Source: Polaribacter butkevichii (GTDB lineage: Bacteria; Bacteroidota; Bacteroidia; Flavobacteriales; Flavobacteriaceae). Taken from it: a stretch of 64,000 nucleotides of DNA. Location: NCBI RefSeq assembly GCF_038024105.1, contig NZ_CP150661.1, positions 2,437,001-2,501,000 on the forward strand, in the 5' to 3' direction. Shown piece by piece: positions 1 through 9,484 of this stretch; positions within the stretch are counted from its first letter, which is position 1, and each line of letters starts with the position of its first letter. A model generated the notes under the pieces. The model was given only the letters and a program-made list of their open reading frames with translations, was not told the origin of the DNA and made no database searches. The translations under genes and the position numbers were made by a program.

Positions 1-1589
1 GCAATTACAAAAATTGGCATATTTTCATCAATTAAAGCAATAGGTCCGTGTTTCATTTCTGCTGCCGGATACCCTTCTGCATGAATGTAAGAAATTTCTT
101 TTAATTTTAATGCTCCTTCTAATGCTACCGGAAAATTAAAACCTCTACCCAGGTATAAACAATTTTTTGCATCTTTATAAACAGCAGCTATTTCTTTAAC
201 TTTTTCATCAATTTTTAAAAGAGCTTCTACTTTTGCAGGAATTAATTGCATTCTTTGTAGAAACGTTCTAAGTTCTGTTTTAGAAATTGTTCCTTTTTTA
301 GAAGCTAACTTTAAAGCAATTAAAGTTAAAACAGTAATTTGTGTTGTAAATGCCTTTGTAGAGGCTACACCTATTTCTGGTCCTGCATGTGTATAAGCAC
401 CAGCATCGGTTTCTCTTGCAATAGAAGAACCTACAACATTACAAATTCCAAAAACAAATGCGCCTTTAGATTTTGCTAGTTTTATTGCAGCAAGTGTATC
501 TGCGGTTTCACCAGATTGTGAAATAGCAATTACAACATCTTTTGAAGTAATAATTGGGTTTCTATATCTAAATTCCGAAGCATACTCAACCTCTACAGGG
601 ATACGAGCTTTGTCTTCAATAAGGTATTCTCCAACCAAACCAGCATGCCAAGAGGTACCACAAGCAACAATGATAATTCTTTCTGCATTTAAGAATTTAT
701 TCATGTGGTTGTCTACACCTGCCATTCTTATAATTCCTTCATCAGCAAGCATTCTCCCTCTATAGGTATCTATAATAGCTTTGGGTTGTTCATGAATTTC
801 TTTTAACATGAAATGATCATAACCCCCTTTTTCTATTTGATCTAAGCTCATTTTTAGTTGCTGAATATTGGCATCAACCATCGTATCGTCCTTAATCTTA
901 CGAACTTTAATCCCTTTACCAATTTTAATGATCGCTAATTCTTCATCTTCTAAATAAATAGCATCCTTAGTATATTCTATAAAAGGTGAAGCATCTGAAG
1001 CTACAAAAAATTCTTTATTTTCTTTTCCTACTCCAATTGCAATTGGGCTTCCTAAACGAGCAATTACTAACTCGTTTGGCTTTGTTTTATCAAAAACAGC
1101 TATAGCATAAGCACCAATAACATTATTTAACGCTAATTGTACTGCCTTACCAAGTTTACAGTTTTCTTGTTTTTTTACTTCTTCAATTAAATTAACAAGT
1201 ACTTCTGTATCCGTGTCACTTTTAAAAGTGTATCCTCTAGATATTAGTTCTTTTCTAAGAGAATCATAATTTTCTATAATTCCGTTATGAACAATTACTA
1301 ATTCTCCAGATTGAGAAATATGTGGATGAGAATTAACATCATTAGGAACACCATGTGTAGCCCAACGTGTATGACCAATTCCTAAATTTCCTTTTCTTCT
1401 TTTTTCTTCTTTACTTGTTATTTCTTCTAAATCAGAAACTTTTCCTTTAGTTTTAGAAAGATGTATTTCTTTACCATCGTACAGCATCACTCCTGCACTA
1501 TCGTAACCACGATATTCTAGCCTTTTTAAGCCACTTATCACTATTGGGTAAGCTTCTCTAAAACCGATATAGCCAGTTATTCCACACAT
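1..1589 (-). CDS. glmS: Glutamine-fructose-6-phosphate aminotransferase (isomerizing), 3' end cut by window edge
   Basis: This enzyme makes glucosamine-6-phosphate from fructose-6-phosphate and glutamine, the first step to UDP-GlcNAc and peptidoglycan. On the minus strand the protein begins MCGITGYIG: the start Met is followed at once by the catalytic Cys2 of a class II glutamine amidotransferase. RGYDSAG follows, then a long region that reads as the two SIS sugar-isomerase domains. About 529 codons are visible. The family is usually about 610-615 residues, so roughly the last 85 residues lie left of the window. It is the last gene seen of a minus-strand run with the DUF4270 lipoprotein (21 bp upstream) and the GT5-like protein. 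Confidence in the function is high. Confidence 0.96.
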   Translation of the reverse strand, partial: MCGITGYIGFREAYPIVISGLKRLEYRGYDSAGVMLYDGKEIHLSKTKGKVSDLEEITSKEEKRRKGNLGIGHTRWATHGVPNDVNSHPHISQSGELVIVHNGIIENYDSLRKELISRGYTFKSDTDTEVLVNLIEEVKKQENCKLGKAVQLALNNVIGAYAIAVFDKTKPNELVIARLGSPIAIGVGKENKEFFVASDASPFIEYTKDAIYLEDEELAIIKIGKGIKVRKIKDDTMVDANIQQLKMSLDQIEKGGYDHFMLKEIHEQPKAIIDTYRGRMLADEGIIRMAGVDNHMNKFLNAERIIIVACGTSWHAGLVGEYLIEDKARIPVEVEYASEFRYRNPIITSKDVVIAISQSGETADTLAAIKLAKSKGAFVFGICNVVGSSIARETDAGAYTHAGPEIGVASTKAFTTQITVLTLIALKLASKKGTISKTELRTFLQRMQLIPAKVEALLKIDEKVKEIAAVYKDAKNCLYLGRGFNFPVALEGALKLKEISYIHAEGYPAAEMKHGPIALIDENMPIFVI

Positions 1590-1610
1590 AACAATTATTT
1601 TTTTATTTAG

Positions 1611-3179
1611 TTAGTTCTTCTTTTCTGAATATGAAATCTTAAACTCTGCTCTTTTAGCTCCGTTTATAGCAGATTGATTTAAAAGCGTAACCGCTTTTGG
1701 ATTCCAATTATAGTTCTTAAAAACAGTATCTGTAACCGTTTGTAAATCTGTTGAGTTAATTACTTTTAATCTTAATTTTGGCGAATAATCCGTTTCATCA
1801 CTTAAGATATCTGAAATATAATCTGTAATTTTAAAAGTATATTTCTGTACCGTTTCTTCATTAATAATCTCTTTTTCCAACACACCTCCAAAAGAAGTTA
1901 TTCCTTCTGTGTAAACATCTTTTATTTGGCTATAAACAGGGTTCGCTACATCTTCATTACTTTTATAAAGATACAAACGATAAGGAAGTGCAGTTACGTC
2001 TGCAGATTCATTAATATAAAAAGTTAAAGAAGCATCATTTATTAATAAATTTCTTTCTCTTAATTCTTCAATCTTATCTGCTACTCCATTAGCATTGGTA
2101 TCTTCTCCAAAAAGATCTATTACTGCTTCACTACCCGCTGCTCCTTGTACTACAATATTATCTACAGGATATGTTTTATCTTCCATTTTATAAATACTAG
2201 ATCTTACTCCTGATAATAAAAAACTATCATTCTTGTAAATAGTATCTATAGCTACACCACCAGTAACAACTGTGTTAGTGTAATAAACCTCTAAAGATGG
2301 TTTAACAGTACCATTAAAATTAAAAGAAATTAAAGATCCTTCATCTCCCGAAGCTTCTAAAATAAGCCCTCTAAAATAATTATTAAATGCAGCTTGGGTG
2401 TTAAATTCTGATGACTCATATTTATCTAAAAATATTTTTTTAATTTCAGCTTCATTTAAAGGTATTGCTGCAAAAGGAAGAGGAAGCGTAGAAGTTGAAC
2501 TTAAATAAGTTACCGTATCTTTTGTTGCCAAAGCACCAGTACTTAACCATCTTTTAACTACAATAGAATCTGTTAGTGATGGTAAGAACTTAAAGTTAGC
2601 AGTAGCACTTAGTAAACTACCTGTTTTTTCAAAAACATCATTAGATTGGTAGCTATTAAATTTTGATGGTTCTGCAGGATTTAAAGTACTTAAATAAGTG
2701 CTAGTTTGATAAACATTTAAATTAAACGCTTTCGTTTGATCTCCTATTATAGAATCTAAAACATATGCCGTAGCATCATCATTTAAAACTACTTGATATG
2801 GTAATTTTATAAAAACAGTATCAATCGTTGTAACAACAGTAGTATCTGAAGCATAAACATTTGCATCATCAACCACCTGTAAACCAGAACTTAAAGCTAA
2901 TTGAGAAACAATAGATGCTTCTATTTTTTCGTAAGCATCACTGGCATGTACTCCTAACAGATATTGCCCTGGATCTATAGAAAGATTATCTGAAGTTACA
3001 CTTGTAACAGGACTATTTTCAATAGTAATTTCTCTAACCGTTAAGGTATCTGTGTTAAATTTTGTATTACTAACAATACTAGAACCAATATCTGTAAAAT
3101 CTTTTTCACAAGATATAACAGCTGTAAATACCAATATTAAAACAACAATATATGTGCTTTTCTCTAAAAATTTCCTCAC
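1611..3179 (-). CDS. DUF4270 family lipoprotein
   Basis: The 522-residue product opens with a lipoprotein signal (hydrophobic stretch, then VISC with Cys24), so it should be anchored in an outer or inner membrane leaflet. The rest is beta-rich and matches the Bacteroidota-specific DUF4270 family in length and texture. I know of no proven biochemical role. The predicted start codon is GTG. The gene lies 12 bp downstream of the GT5-like gene and 21 bp upstream of glmS, a gene order common in Flavobacteriia, which suggests an envelope or carbohydrate context. Function is unassigned; family assignment is moderately strong. Confidence 0.82.
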   Translation of the reverse strand: MRKFLEKSTYIVVLILVFTAVISCEKDFTDIGSSIVSNTKFNTDTLTVREITIENSPVTSVTSDNLSIDPGQYLLGVHASDAYEKIEASIVSQLALSSGLQVVDDANVYASDTTVVTTIDTVFIKLPYQVVLNDDATAYVLDSIIGDQTKAFNLNVYQTSTYLSTLNPAEPSKFNSYQSNDVFEKTGSLLSATANFKFLPSLTDSIVVKRWLSTGALATKDTVTYLSSTSTLPLPFAAIPLNEAEIKKIFLDKYESSEFNTQAAFNNYFRGLILEASGDEGSLISFNFNGTVKPSLEVYYTNTVVTGGVAIDTIYKNDSFLLSGVRSSIYKMEDKTYPVDNIVVQGAAGSEAVIDLFGEDTNANGVADKIEELRERNLLINDASLTFYINESADVTALPYRLYLYKSNEDVANPVYSQIKDVYTEGITSFGGVLEKEIINEETVQKYTFKITDYISDILSDETDYSPKLRLKVINSTDLQTVTDTVFKNYNWNPKAVTLLNQSAINGAKRAEFKISYSEKKN

Positions 3180-3191
3180 CTTATAATATAA

Positions 3192-4001
3192 TTAATTGGC
3201 TGCAATTAAATCAGCATAAAAATTTAAATAACTTTCTTTTAAGTCTTCAGATTGATACTCTAAAACCGGAATTTCTTTCCCTTCTATAAAAGAAGTTAAT
3301 TCCTCTGAAATTTCTTCACTACCATGTATAATTGCGTCAGAATTTTCTATGGCACTTTTTAATATATTAGTAAAATTTGGTGTTTTAATTGTTGCTATTT
3401 TATCATCACTTATACCATCAAACTTTACTTTATCTGCTAAAGTTTCATCTAAATTTCCTTCAAAAGGATTGTTGTATAAAGACGTAATAATTTTACTTTC
3501 TGTAAACAAAGGCTCTTCTTTATAAAATTCTTTTAAATAAAGAGGTAAAAGAGAGGCCATCCATCCATGAACATGAATAATATCTGGCGCCCAATTTAAT
3601 TTTTTTACAGTCTCAATAACTCCCTTTGCAAAGAAAATTGCACGTTCGTCATTGTCTTCAAACAATTCATCGTCTTCATCTGTAAAAACGGCTTTTCGTT
3701 TAAAATATTCTTCATTATCTATAAAATACACTTGCATTCTTTCTTTAGGAATAGAAGCAACTTTTATAATTAATGGCATATCCATATCATTAACAACCAG
3801 GTTCATACCCGATAAACGAATCACTTCGTGTAGCTGATGTCTGCGTTCGTTAATTACGCCATATCTTGGCATGAAAATTCTTGTTTGTACTCCTTTAGAA
3901 TGTGCGTTTTTTGCAACATTAAAGGCTGTAGATGATAACTCTGTTTCTGGTAAGTACGGAACTACTTCGGATGAAACAAATAATATTCTCTTGTCCTTCA
4001 T
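3192..4001 (-). CDS. Glycogen/starch synthase-like protein, N-terminal GT5 domain only
   Basis: The 269-residue protein resembles only the N-terminal (acceptor-side) Rossmann domain of GlgA-type GT5 glycogen synthases: an N-terminal ILFVSSEVVPY stretch and an internal DIIHVHGWMASLLPLYLK stretch. GlgA is normally about 480 residues. The C-terminal ADP-glucose-binding half is absent, and the next gene begins 12 bp later in a different family, so this is not a recent frameshift. The classic KxGGL start motif is also replaced (PETELSST). Catalysis as a glycogen synthase is therefore doubtful. It is first in the minus-strand operon with DUF4270 and glmS. Confidence 0.78.
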   Translation of the reverse strand: MKDKRILFVSSEVVPYLPETELSSTAFNVAKNAHSKGVQTRIFMPRYGVINERRHQLHEVIRLSGMNLVVNDMDMPLIIKVASIPKERMQVYFIDNEEYFKRKAVFTDEDDELFEDNDERAIFFAKGVIETVKKLNWAPDIIHVHGWMASLLPLYLKEFYKEEPLFTESKIITSLYNNPFEGNLDETLADKVKFDGISDDKIATIKTPNFTNILKSAIENSDAIIHGSEEISEELTSFIEGKEIPVLEYQSEDLKESYLNFYADLIAAN

Positions 4002-4027
4002 TAAATCAAACTCTTTTATAAGAAGCG

Positions 4028-4035
4028 CAAAAATA
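4028..4035 (-). promoter_or_regulatory. Candidate -7 box for the GT5-DUF4270-glmS operon
   Basis: The minus strand reads TATTTTTG, a match to the Bacteroidota housekeeping -7 consensus TAnnTTTG, 27 bp before the GT5 start codon. No clear -33 TTTG is seen. Confidence 0.5.
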
Positions 4036-4067
4036 CAAATTATTATGCTAATATCGTGTTAAATTGG

Positions 4068-4075
4068 TAAGTTTG
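4068..4075 (+). promoter_or_regulatory. Candidate -7 box for panC-panD
   Basis: TAAGTTTG fits TAnnTTTG and lies 23 bp before the panC ATG. It forms a divergent promoter pair with the box at 4028-4035. Confidence 0.5.
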
Positions 4076-4098
4076 CAGTCTTTACTTAATTTTTTAGG

Positions 4099-4947
4099 AT
4101 GAAAATTTTTAATACCAAACAAGAAATAAAAGCGTATTTAACCTCTCTAAAAGAGAAAAATAAAACCATAGGTTTTGTACCTACAATGGGCGCATTACAC
4201 CAAGGTCATTTATCTTTAATTACCAAAGCAAAGAAAAAAAACGACCTTGTTGTGGTTAGTATTTTTGTAAATCCTACGCAGTTTAACAACCAAGAAGATT
4301 TAATTACCTACCCAAAAACAATAGAAAACGACACCAAATTACTAGAAAGTGTTTCTTGCGACGTATTGTTTTTTCCTTCTGTAGCAGAAATTTATGCAGA
4401 AAATATTACATCAGAAAATTTTGATTTTGACGGACTAGAACATCAAATGGAAGGTAAATTTAGAGAAGGGCACTTTAACGGAGTGGGCACCATTGTAAAA
4501 ACACTTTTCGAGATTGTTACACCAGATAAAGCCTATTTTGGTCAAAAAGATTTTCAGCAATTGCAGATTATCAAAAAAATGGTCAAAAAAAATAACCTGC
4601 CCGTTAAAATTAAAGGCTGCCCAATTTTTAGAGAAGAAGACGGTTTAGCAATGAGTTCTAGAAACACAAGATTATCTTTAGAACATAGAGCAGCTGCACC
4701 TTTTATTTTTAAAACACTTAAAAAAGTACGTAAAAAATTTGGCACAGAAAATGCTACTAAAATAACCGAATGGGTAGAAAATCAATTTAAAAAACACCCT
4801 TTATTAAATTTAGAGTATTTTACAATTGCTGATGAAAAAACATTAGAAACCATAAAAAACAAAGAATCTAATAATAAATACCGCGCTTTTATTGCAGTAT
4901 TTGCAGGAGAAATAAGATTGATAGACAACATTCAATTAAAAAAATAA
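4099..4947 (+). CDS. panC: Pantoate-beta-alanine ligase
   Basis: PanC joins pantoate and beta-alanine using ATP to give pantothenate, the precursor of coenzyme A. The 282-residue protein has the family's [15 protein letters not shown] block near residue 30, which contains the HIGH-like nucleotide-binding motif (HQGH). FVNPTQFN follows, then [10 protein letters not shown] and the KMSKS-like MSSRN segment near residue 185. Length is typical. It is followed 28 bp later by panD, so the last two steps to pantothenate are encoded together. panB is not in the window. Confidence 0.97.
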   Translation: MKIFNTKQEIKAYLTSLKEKNKTIGFVPTMGALHQGHLSLITKAKKKNDLVVVSIFVNPTQFNNQEDLITYPKTIENDTKLLESVSCDVLFFPSVAEIYAENITSENFDFDGLEHQMEGKFREGHFNGVGTIVKTLFEIVTPDKAYFGQKDFQQLQIIKKMVKKNNLPVKIKGCPIFREEDGLAMSSRNTRLSLEHRAAAPFIFKTLKKVRKKFGTENATKITEWVENQFKKHPLLNLEYFTIADEKTLETIKNKESNNKYRAFIAVFAGEIRLIDNIQLKK

Positions 4948-4975
4948 TAATCAAAAAAAACAGTATTTTTGCTGC

Positions 4976-5326
4976 ATGTTAGTACAAGTTGTAAAATCAA
5001 AAATCCACCGTGTAAAAGTTACAGGTGCAGATTTAAATTATATAGGAAGCATCACCATAGATGAAGATTTAATGGATGCAGCCAATATTATTGAAGGCGA
5101 ACGCGTTCAAATCGTAAACAATAATAATGGAGAGCGTTTAGAAACCTATGCTATTCCTGGACCTCGTGGAAGTGGAGAAATCACATTAAACGGAGCAGCT
5201 GCAAGAAAAGTTGCTGTAAATGATGTATTAATTCTTATCGTATACGGATTTATGGATTTTGAAGAAGCTAAAAACTTTAAACCATCCTTAGTATTTCCTA
5301 ACGAAAAAGACAATACACTTACCTAG
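4976..5326 (+). CDS. panD: Aspartate 1-decarboxylase (pyruvoyl enzyme)
   Basis: PanD makes beta-alanine from aspartate for pantothenate synthesis. The 116-residue proenzyme contains the self-cleavage site YIGS, with Gly24-Ser25 as the expected scissile pair that creates the pyruvoyl group. Lys9 and the [10 protein letters not shown] region with downstream NGAAA match the active-site layout of the family. It directly follows panC, supplying one of that enzyme's substrates, and the next gene starts 1 bp after its stop. Confidence 0.97.
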   Translation: MLVQVVKSKIHRVKVTGADLNYIGSITIDEDLMDAANIIEGERVQIVNNNNGERLETYAIPGPRGSGEITLNGAAARKVAVNDVLILIVYGFMDFEEAKNFKPSLVFPNEKDNTLT

Positions 5327-5327
5327 T

Positions 5328-6272
5328 TTGAATATTAAAAAAATCTTAAAAACCATACTACCTCTCGCTTTGGGAGGTTTTTTAGTATGGTATTCTCTCT
5401 CAGGTATTTCTCTAGAAACATTAGGTACCTACTTTAAAGAAGCCAATTACAGTTATATTTTTCTTGGGCTTTTCTTTGGTATTTTAAGTCATCTTTCTAG
5501 AGCCTACAGATGGAAGTTTATGTTAGAACCATTAGGTTTTAAACCTAAATTTACAAACAGTGTTTTGGCTGTTTTAGTTGGCTATTTAGTAAACCTAGCG
5601 CTACCAAGAGCAGGCGAAATCTCTAGAGCAACCGTAATGGCAAATTACGAGAAAATTCCTTTCGAAAAAGGGTTCGGAACCATTGTAGCAGAACGCATTG
5701 CAGATTTAATAATGATGCTTTCTATTGTTGCAATTACCCTTTTTGTTCAGTTCGATTTTATTTACGAACTCCTCACCAAAAACTTCGATCCTTCTAAAAT
5801 AATTATTGGTTTAGTTATTCTAATCATTGGTTTCTTTGTTTTCACCTCGTTTGTAAAAAAAGCGACATCTGGCTTTTTATTAAAAATTAAAACCTTTGTT
5901 TCTGGTTTAATAGAAGGCGTTACAAGCATCTTTAAAATGAAAAACAAATGGGCTTTTATTTTTCATACCGTATTTATTTGGGTAATGTATGTAGCTATGT
6001 TTTGGGCAACAATACCTGCAATTAGCGGCTTAGAAGTACCTTTTGGCGGAATTTTAATTGGCTTTATAGCAGGCGGATTTTCTATTGCTGCAACAAATGG
6101 CGGCATCGGTTTATACCCAATTGCGGTTGCCGGCGCATTGGCTTTATTTAATATTCCTACAGAACCTGCAACCGCTTTTGGTTGGATTATGTGGACCGCA
6201 CAAACAGCAATGATTATCGTTTTTGGAGGTTTAGCCTTTTTATTTTTACCAATTTACAATAAAGATAAATAA
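5328..6272 (+). CDS. Flippase-like / lysylphosphatidylglycerol synthase transmembrane family protein (UPF0104)
   Basis: This 314-residue integral membrane protein has about eight hydrophobic segments and the family signature HLSRAYRWKFML near residue 60, then NLALPRAGEISRA near residue 95 and AERIADL. These are typical of the UPF0104/LPG-synthase TM family, without the soluble aminoacyl transferase domain of MprF. The substrate is unknown; a lipid-related membrane function is inferred from the family. The start is a TTG codon 1 bp after the panD stop, implying co-translation with panCD. Confidence 0.82.
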   Translation: MNIKKILKTILPLALGGFLVWYSLSGISLETLGTYFKEANYSYIFLGLFFGILSHLSRAYRWKFMLEPLGFKPKFTNSVLAVLVGYLVNLALPRAGEISRATVMANYEKIPFEKGFGTIVAERIADLIMMLSIVAITLFVQFDFIYELLTKNFDPSKIIIGLVILIIGFFVFTSFVKKATSGFLLKIKTFVSGLIEGVTSIFKMKNKWAFIFHTVFIWVMYVAMFWATIPAISGLEVPFGGILIGFIAGGFSIAATNGGIGLYPIAVAGALALFNIPTEPATAFGWIMWTAQTAMIIVFGGLAFLFLPIYNKDK

Positions 6273-6278
6273 TATTTT

Positions 6279-6447
6279 GGGCGTTCCCTAAAGGTCGCGC
6301 TTTACGTTATATCTTTTTTGGGGTTTGTCATTGCGAGGAAAGTTTTTTTTACTTTCTGCGGCAATCTTACTTTATAAAAACAGATTGCTTCGTTCCTCGC
6401 AATGACGCCTATCAACAAAAAAGGATGCCACTTCAATCGCTAACGCA
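6279..6447 (+). repeat. Dispersed repeat, GGGCGTT...TAACGCA family, copy A (with nested palindrome)
   Basis: The ends match three other copies in the window (24406-24505, 34281-34380, 40061-40147 reversed). It starts GGGCGTT with CGCTTT about 20 bp in, and ends with a TTCAATCGCTAACGCA block. The middle is occupied by a separate palindrome (6327-6406). It fills most of the 283-bp gap before radA; no gene is seen there. Confidence 0.75.
6327..6406. repeat. Palindromic element with GTCATTGCGAGGAA arms
   Basis: There is a perfect 14-bp inverted repeat (GTCATTGCGAGGAA at 6327-6340, TTCCTCGCAATGAC at 6393-6406). Inside it is a second pair, GCAATCT/AGATTGC. A degenerate reverse copy is at 46751-46820. 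Such elements are widespread in Bacteroidota genomes. Confidence 0.85.
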
Positions 6448-6516
6448 ACTATTTGCTAATAAATAGAAAATCTTATTTTTATTAAATATTTAAAAGTTAT
6501 CAATCTATAAACTTTG

Positions 6517-6524
6517 TAACTTTG
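6517..6524 (+). promoter_or_regulatory. Candidate -7 box for radA
   Basis: TAACTTTG matches TAnnTTTG, 31 bp before the radA ATG. Confidence 0.5.
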
Positions 6525-6555
6525 TTCCTTTTCAAACCTTAGAAACTCTTTTTAA

Positions 6556-7917
6556 ATGGCTAAAACCAAAACAACTTTTTTCTGTCAGAATTGTGGAACT
6601 CAACATGCAAAATGGGTGGGACAATGTGGAGCCTGTAAAGAATGGAACACCATTGTAGAAGAAGTAATACAAAAAGAAGAAAAACGCGTTTGGAAACAAT
6701 CTACAACCGCAAAACAGACGGTAAACAAGCCATTAAAAGTTGCAGACATTCAGCTAAACCCAGAAGAAAGAATTGTAACCAATAATAACGAATTAGACAC
6801 CGTTCTTGGTGGCGGATTGGTAAAAGGCTCGGTAACACTTTTAGGAGGAGAACCTGGTATTGGTAAATCTACTTTATTATTACAAGTTGCCTTAAACATC
6901 AGCCAAAAAGTATTGTATGTTTCTGGAGAAGAAAGTCAGTCTCAAATAAAAATGAGAGCAGAAAGGTTAGAAGCCAACAACTCTAACTGTTTAATTTTAA
7001 CAGAAACCAATACTCAAAATATCTTTAAAAGCATAGAAGAGACCATGCCAGAAGTTTTGGTAATCGATTCTATACAAACACTACACACAAGCTCCATAGA
7101 AGCCTCTCCCGGAACTATTTCTCAAATAAGAGAAACCGCTGCAGAATTGATTAAATATGCCAAAGAAACCGCTACCCCGGTTTTATTAATCGGACACATC
7201 AATAAAGACGGAAACATTGCCGGACCCAAAATTTTAGAACACATGGTAGATGTTGTTTTACAATTTGAAGGAGACAGAAACCATACTTACAGAATATTAC
7301 GAAGCCAAAAAAACAGATTCGGCTCAACATCAGAATTAGGAATTTACGAAATGCTTTCTAACGGATTAAGAGAAATCTCTAATCCGTCTGAAATATTAAT
7401 TTCTAAGAAAGACGCAGATTTAAGCGGAACCGCAATTGCAAGCACTTTAGAAGGTATTAGACCTTTAATGATAGAAATACAAGCCCTGGTTTCTACCGCA
7501 GTTTACGGAACACCTCAACGCTCTACAACAGGTTATAATTTAAAAAGATTAAACATGATTTTAGCGGTTCTAGAAAAAAGAGCTGGTTTTAAATTAGGTG
7601 CAAAAGATGTCTTTTTAAATATCACCGGAGGCATAAATGTAGATGATCCGGCAATAGATTTAGCTGTTGTTGCTGCAATTTTATCTTCTAACCAAGATGT
7701 TGCCATTAACCCAAATGTTTGTTTTGCTGCAGAAGTTGGTTTGGCAGGAGAAATAAGACCTGTTTCTAAAATAGACCAAAGAATTACAGAAGCAGAAAAA
7801 TTAGGTTACAAAACTTTAGTTGCTTCTAAATACAATAAGATTTCTTCTAAAAACCACGGAATAAGATTGGTTTTAGTTGGTAAAATAGAAGAAGCTTTTG
7901 CTACTTTGTTTGCTTAA
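6556..7917 (+). CDS. radA: DNA repair protein RadA
   Basis: RadA is a RecA-like ATPase that promotes branch migration in homologous recombination. The 453-residue protein shows the expected order. An N-terminal four-Cys zinc finger (CQNCG then CGAC) comes first. Walker A GGEPGIGKST near residue 97 follows, then the RadA-specific KNRFG motif near residue 253, and a C-terminal Lon-protease-like domain with GGINVDDPAIDLAV. Length is typical. It overlaps the convergent VOC gene by 4 bp at the stop codons. Confidence 0.97.
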   Translation: MAKTKTTFFCQNCGTQHAKWVGQCGACKEWNTIVEEVIQKEEKRVWKQSTTAKQTVNKPLKVADIQLNPEERIVTNNNELDTVLGGGLVKGSVTLLGGEPGIGKSTLLLQVALNISQKVLYVSGEESQSQIKMRAERLEANNSNCLILTETNTQNIFKSIEETMPEVLVIDSIQTLHTSSIEASPGTISQIRETAAELIKYAKETATPVLLIGHINKDGNIAGPKILEHMVDVVLQFEGDRNHTYRILRSQKNRFGSTSELGIYEMLSNGLREISNPSEILISKKDADLSGTAIASTLEGIRPLMIEIQALVSTAVYGTPQRSTTGYNLKRLNMILAVLEKRAGFKLGAKDVFLNITGGINVDDPAIDLAVVAAILSSNQDVAINPNVCFAAEVGLAGEIRPVSKIDQRITEAEKLGYKTLVASKYNKISSKNHGIRLVLVGKIEEAFATLFA

Positions 7918-8294
7918 ACATCATTATTTACTTCTATCCAATACCCATTTGGGTCTTGAAAATAGATTTGCTTTTTGCCATCTTTTCTAATAAAAATTTC
8001 ATTAGGAACATCGTGCCAATCTGTATATTCAATATTTAAATTTTCTATTTTTTTTACAAATAAATCAAAGTCTGATGTAGACAAAGCAAAATGAACAGCT
8101 TTATTTGTTTTGATTTCAAAATTTGGACGAGGAATTAAATGCAACTGTTTGCCTTCGTTTAACGACAACCATCTCGTATTAGAATTTGATGCTTTATTTT
8201 CAATCTCTTTTAATTGAAATACCCTCTGATAAAAAGCTACAGAATCATTAACATCTTTTACAGAAAGTGCTATATGGTTTATAAAAAATGACAT
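7914..8294 (-). CDS. VOC family (glyoxalase/bleomycin-resistance fold) protein
   Basis: The 126-residue protein has the paired beta-alpha-beta-beta-beta layout of the vicinal oxygen chelate fold. It begins INHIALSVKDVNDSVAFYQ, which supplies a metal-binding His. A second His (AVHFALS) and a C-terminal Glu in FQDPNGYWIEV follow. The substrate cannot be told from sequence. The gene starts 6 bp after the sugar kinase stop on the same strand, so the two are probably co-transcribed and the protein may act on a sugar-acid derivative. That last point is inference. Confidence 0.82.
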   Translation of the reverse strand: MSFFINHIALSVKDVNDSVAFYQRVFQLKEIENKASNSNTRWLSLNEGKQLHLIPRPNFEIKTNKAVHFALSTSDFDLFVKKIENLNIEYTDWHDVPNEIFIRKDGKKQIYFQDPNGYWIEVNNDV

Positions 8295-8300
8295 CTATTC

Positions 8301-9305
8301 TTATCTTTTTATTTTCCCTGAGGTATTACCACCCATTAAACTAGTTACATTTTCTACAGAAACCATATTTACATCGCCTTCTACCGTGTGTTTTAAGGCA
8401 CAAGCAGCTGTTGCAAAATTTAAAGCGTCCATATCATTATCATAATGTAACAATCCGTAAATTAAACCAGACGCAAAAGCATCCCCTGTACCAACACGAT
8501 CTATAACATGTGTAACATCTAATGTTTCTGCTTTTATAAACTTTTTACCAGTCCACATTTTACCTTGTATTTGCTGATGAGAAGCACTGATAGATTTTCT
8601 AGTTTTCCCTACAACTTTATCTATTCTTGGAAATTTTTCCATTAATAATTTAGCTGACCCACTGAATCCACCTCCCAACTCTCCAAGACCAAAGATTTCA
8701 TGTATACCTCGATTACTAGAAATTACAATGTCTGTGTTTTTTACTAATTCTGGCATTACTTCTTGCATGGTTTTACCGTATTTCCACATATTTTTACGAG
8801 AATTGATATCACCAGAAACCTTAATTCCCATTTTATTGGCAGTTTTAATAGCTTCTAAACAACACATAGCTGCACCTTCTGAAATGGCTGGTGTAATCCC
8901 TGTCCAATGAAACCAATCTGCACCTTCTAGCACTTCTTCCCAATTAACCATTTCTGGTTTTATTAAAGAAAAAGCAGAACCTTCTCTTTCATAAATTACT
9001 TCACTGGGTCTATGTACAGCGCCTTTTTCTAGAAAATATTTACCTAACATATCATCGCCATAAATAACATTTGCTGTACCTAACCAATGTTTTCGCAAAA
9101 ATTGAGTTGCCGCTTTACCTAATGCATTATCCGGAAAACGGGTAACGTGTGCTGCTTTCATTCCTAAATAACCACAAGAAATTGCCACATTAGCTTCACC
9201 ACCTCCATACACCAAGTCGAAAGAGGTTGCTTGAGAAAATTTAGAATATCCTGGAGGGGATAAACGCATCATTACTTCACCAAATGTTATCAATTTTTTA
9301 GTCAT
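8301..9305 (-). CDS. PfkB family sugar kinase, probable 2-keto-3-deoxygluconate kinase (copy 1)
   Basis: The 334-residue protein is a ribokinase/PfkB kinase. It has an N-terminal ITFGEVMMRLSPPG, the GGGEANVAI substrate loop, and the GTGDAFASG catalytic motif with the conserved Asp base near residue 270. This pattern fits KdgK-like enzymes that phosphorylate 2-keto-3-deoxygluconate from uronate or alginate breakdown, but related substrates are possible. A paralogue of identical length lies at 28276-29280. No KDPG aldolase is adjacent. It is followed by the VOC gene. Confidence 0.85.
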   Translation of the reverse strand: MTKKLITFGEVMMRLSPPGYSKFSQATSFDLVYGGGEANVAISCGYLGMKAAHVTRFPDNALGKAATQFLRKHWLGTANVIYGDDMLGKYFLEKGAVHRPSEVIYEREGSAFSLIKPEMVNWEEVLEGADWFHWTGITPAISEGAAMCCLEAIKTANKMGIKVSGDINSRKNMWKYGKTMQEVMPELVKNTDIVISSNRGIHEIFGLGELGGGFSGSAKLLMEKFPRIDKVVGKTRKSISASHQQIQGKMWTGKKFIKAETLDVTHVIDRVGTGDAFASGLIYGLLHYDNDMDALNFATAACALKHTVEGDVNMVSVENVTSLMGGNTSGKIKR

Positions 9306-9414
9306 GCTACTCTATTTTTATTTGTTAAGATATTCTCATTGAAGGTATTTAAAAAATACGAAACCCACAATAATATTAAGAGTAAAAATCTCACGATAAA
9401 AAATATTATAAATC

Positions 9415-9444
9415 AAAAAAACCGAACATTTCTGTTCGGTTTTT
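9415..9444 (-). terminator. Rho-independent terminator of hemD
   Basis: CCGAACA-TTTC-TGTTCGG stem with A-tract on one side and T-tract on the other; on the minus strand it lies about 40 bp after the hemD stop. Confidence 0.85.
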
Positions 9445-9484
9445 ATCTATTTTATAGAGTATTCTAAATTAGTTTTAGAATACT

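Noticed and set aside
3192..4001. Frameshifted full-length glgA
   Set aside because: No C-terminal GT5 half is found in any frame downstream; the next gene is a different family 12 bp away.
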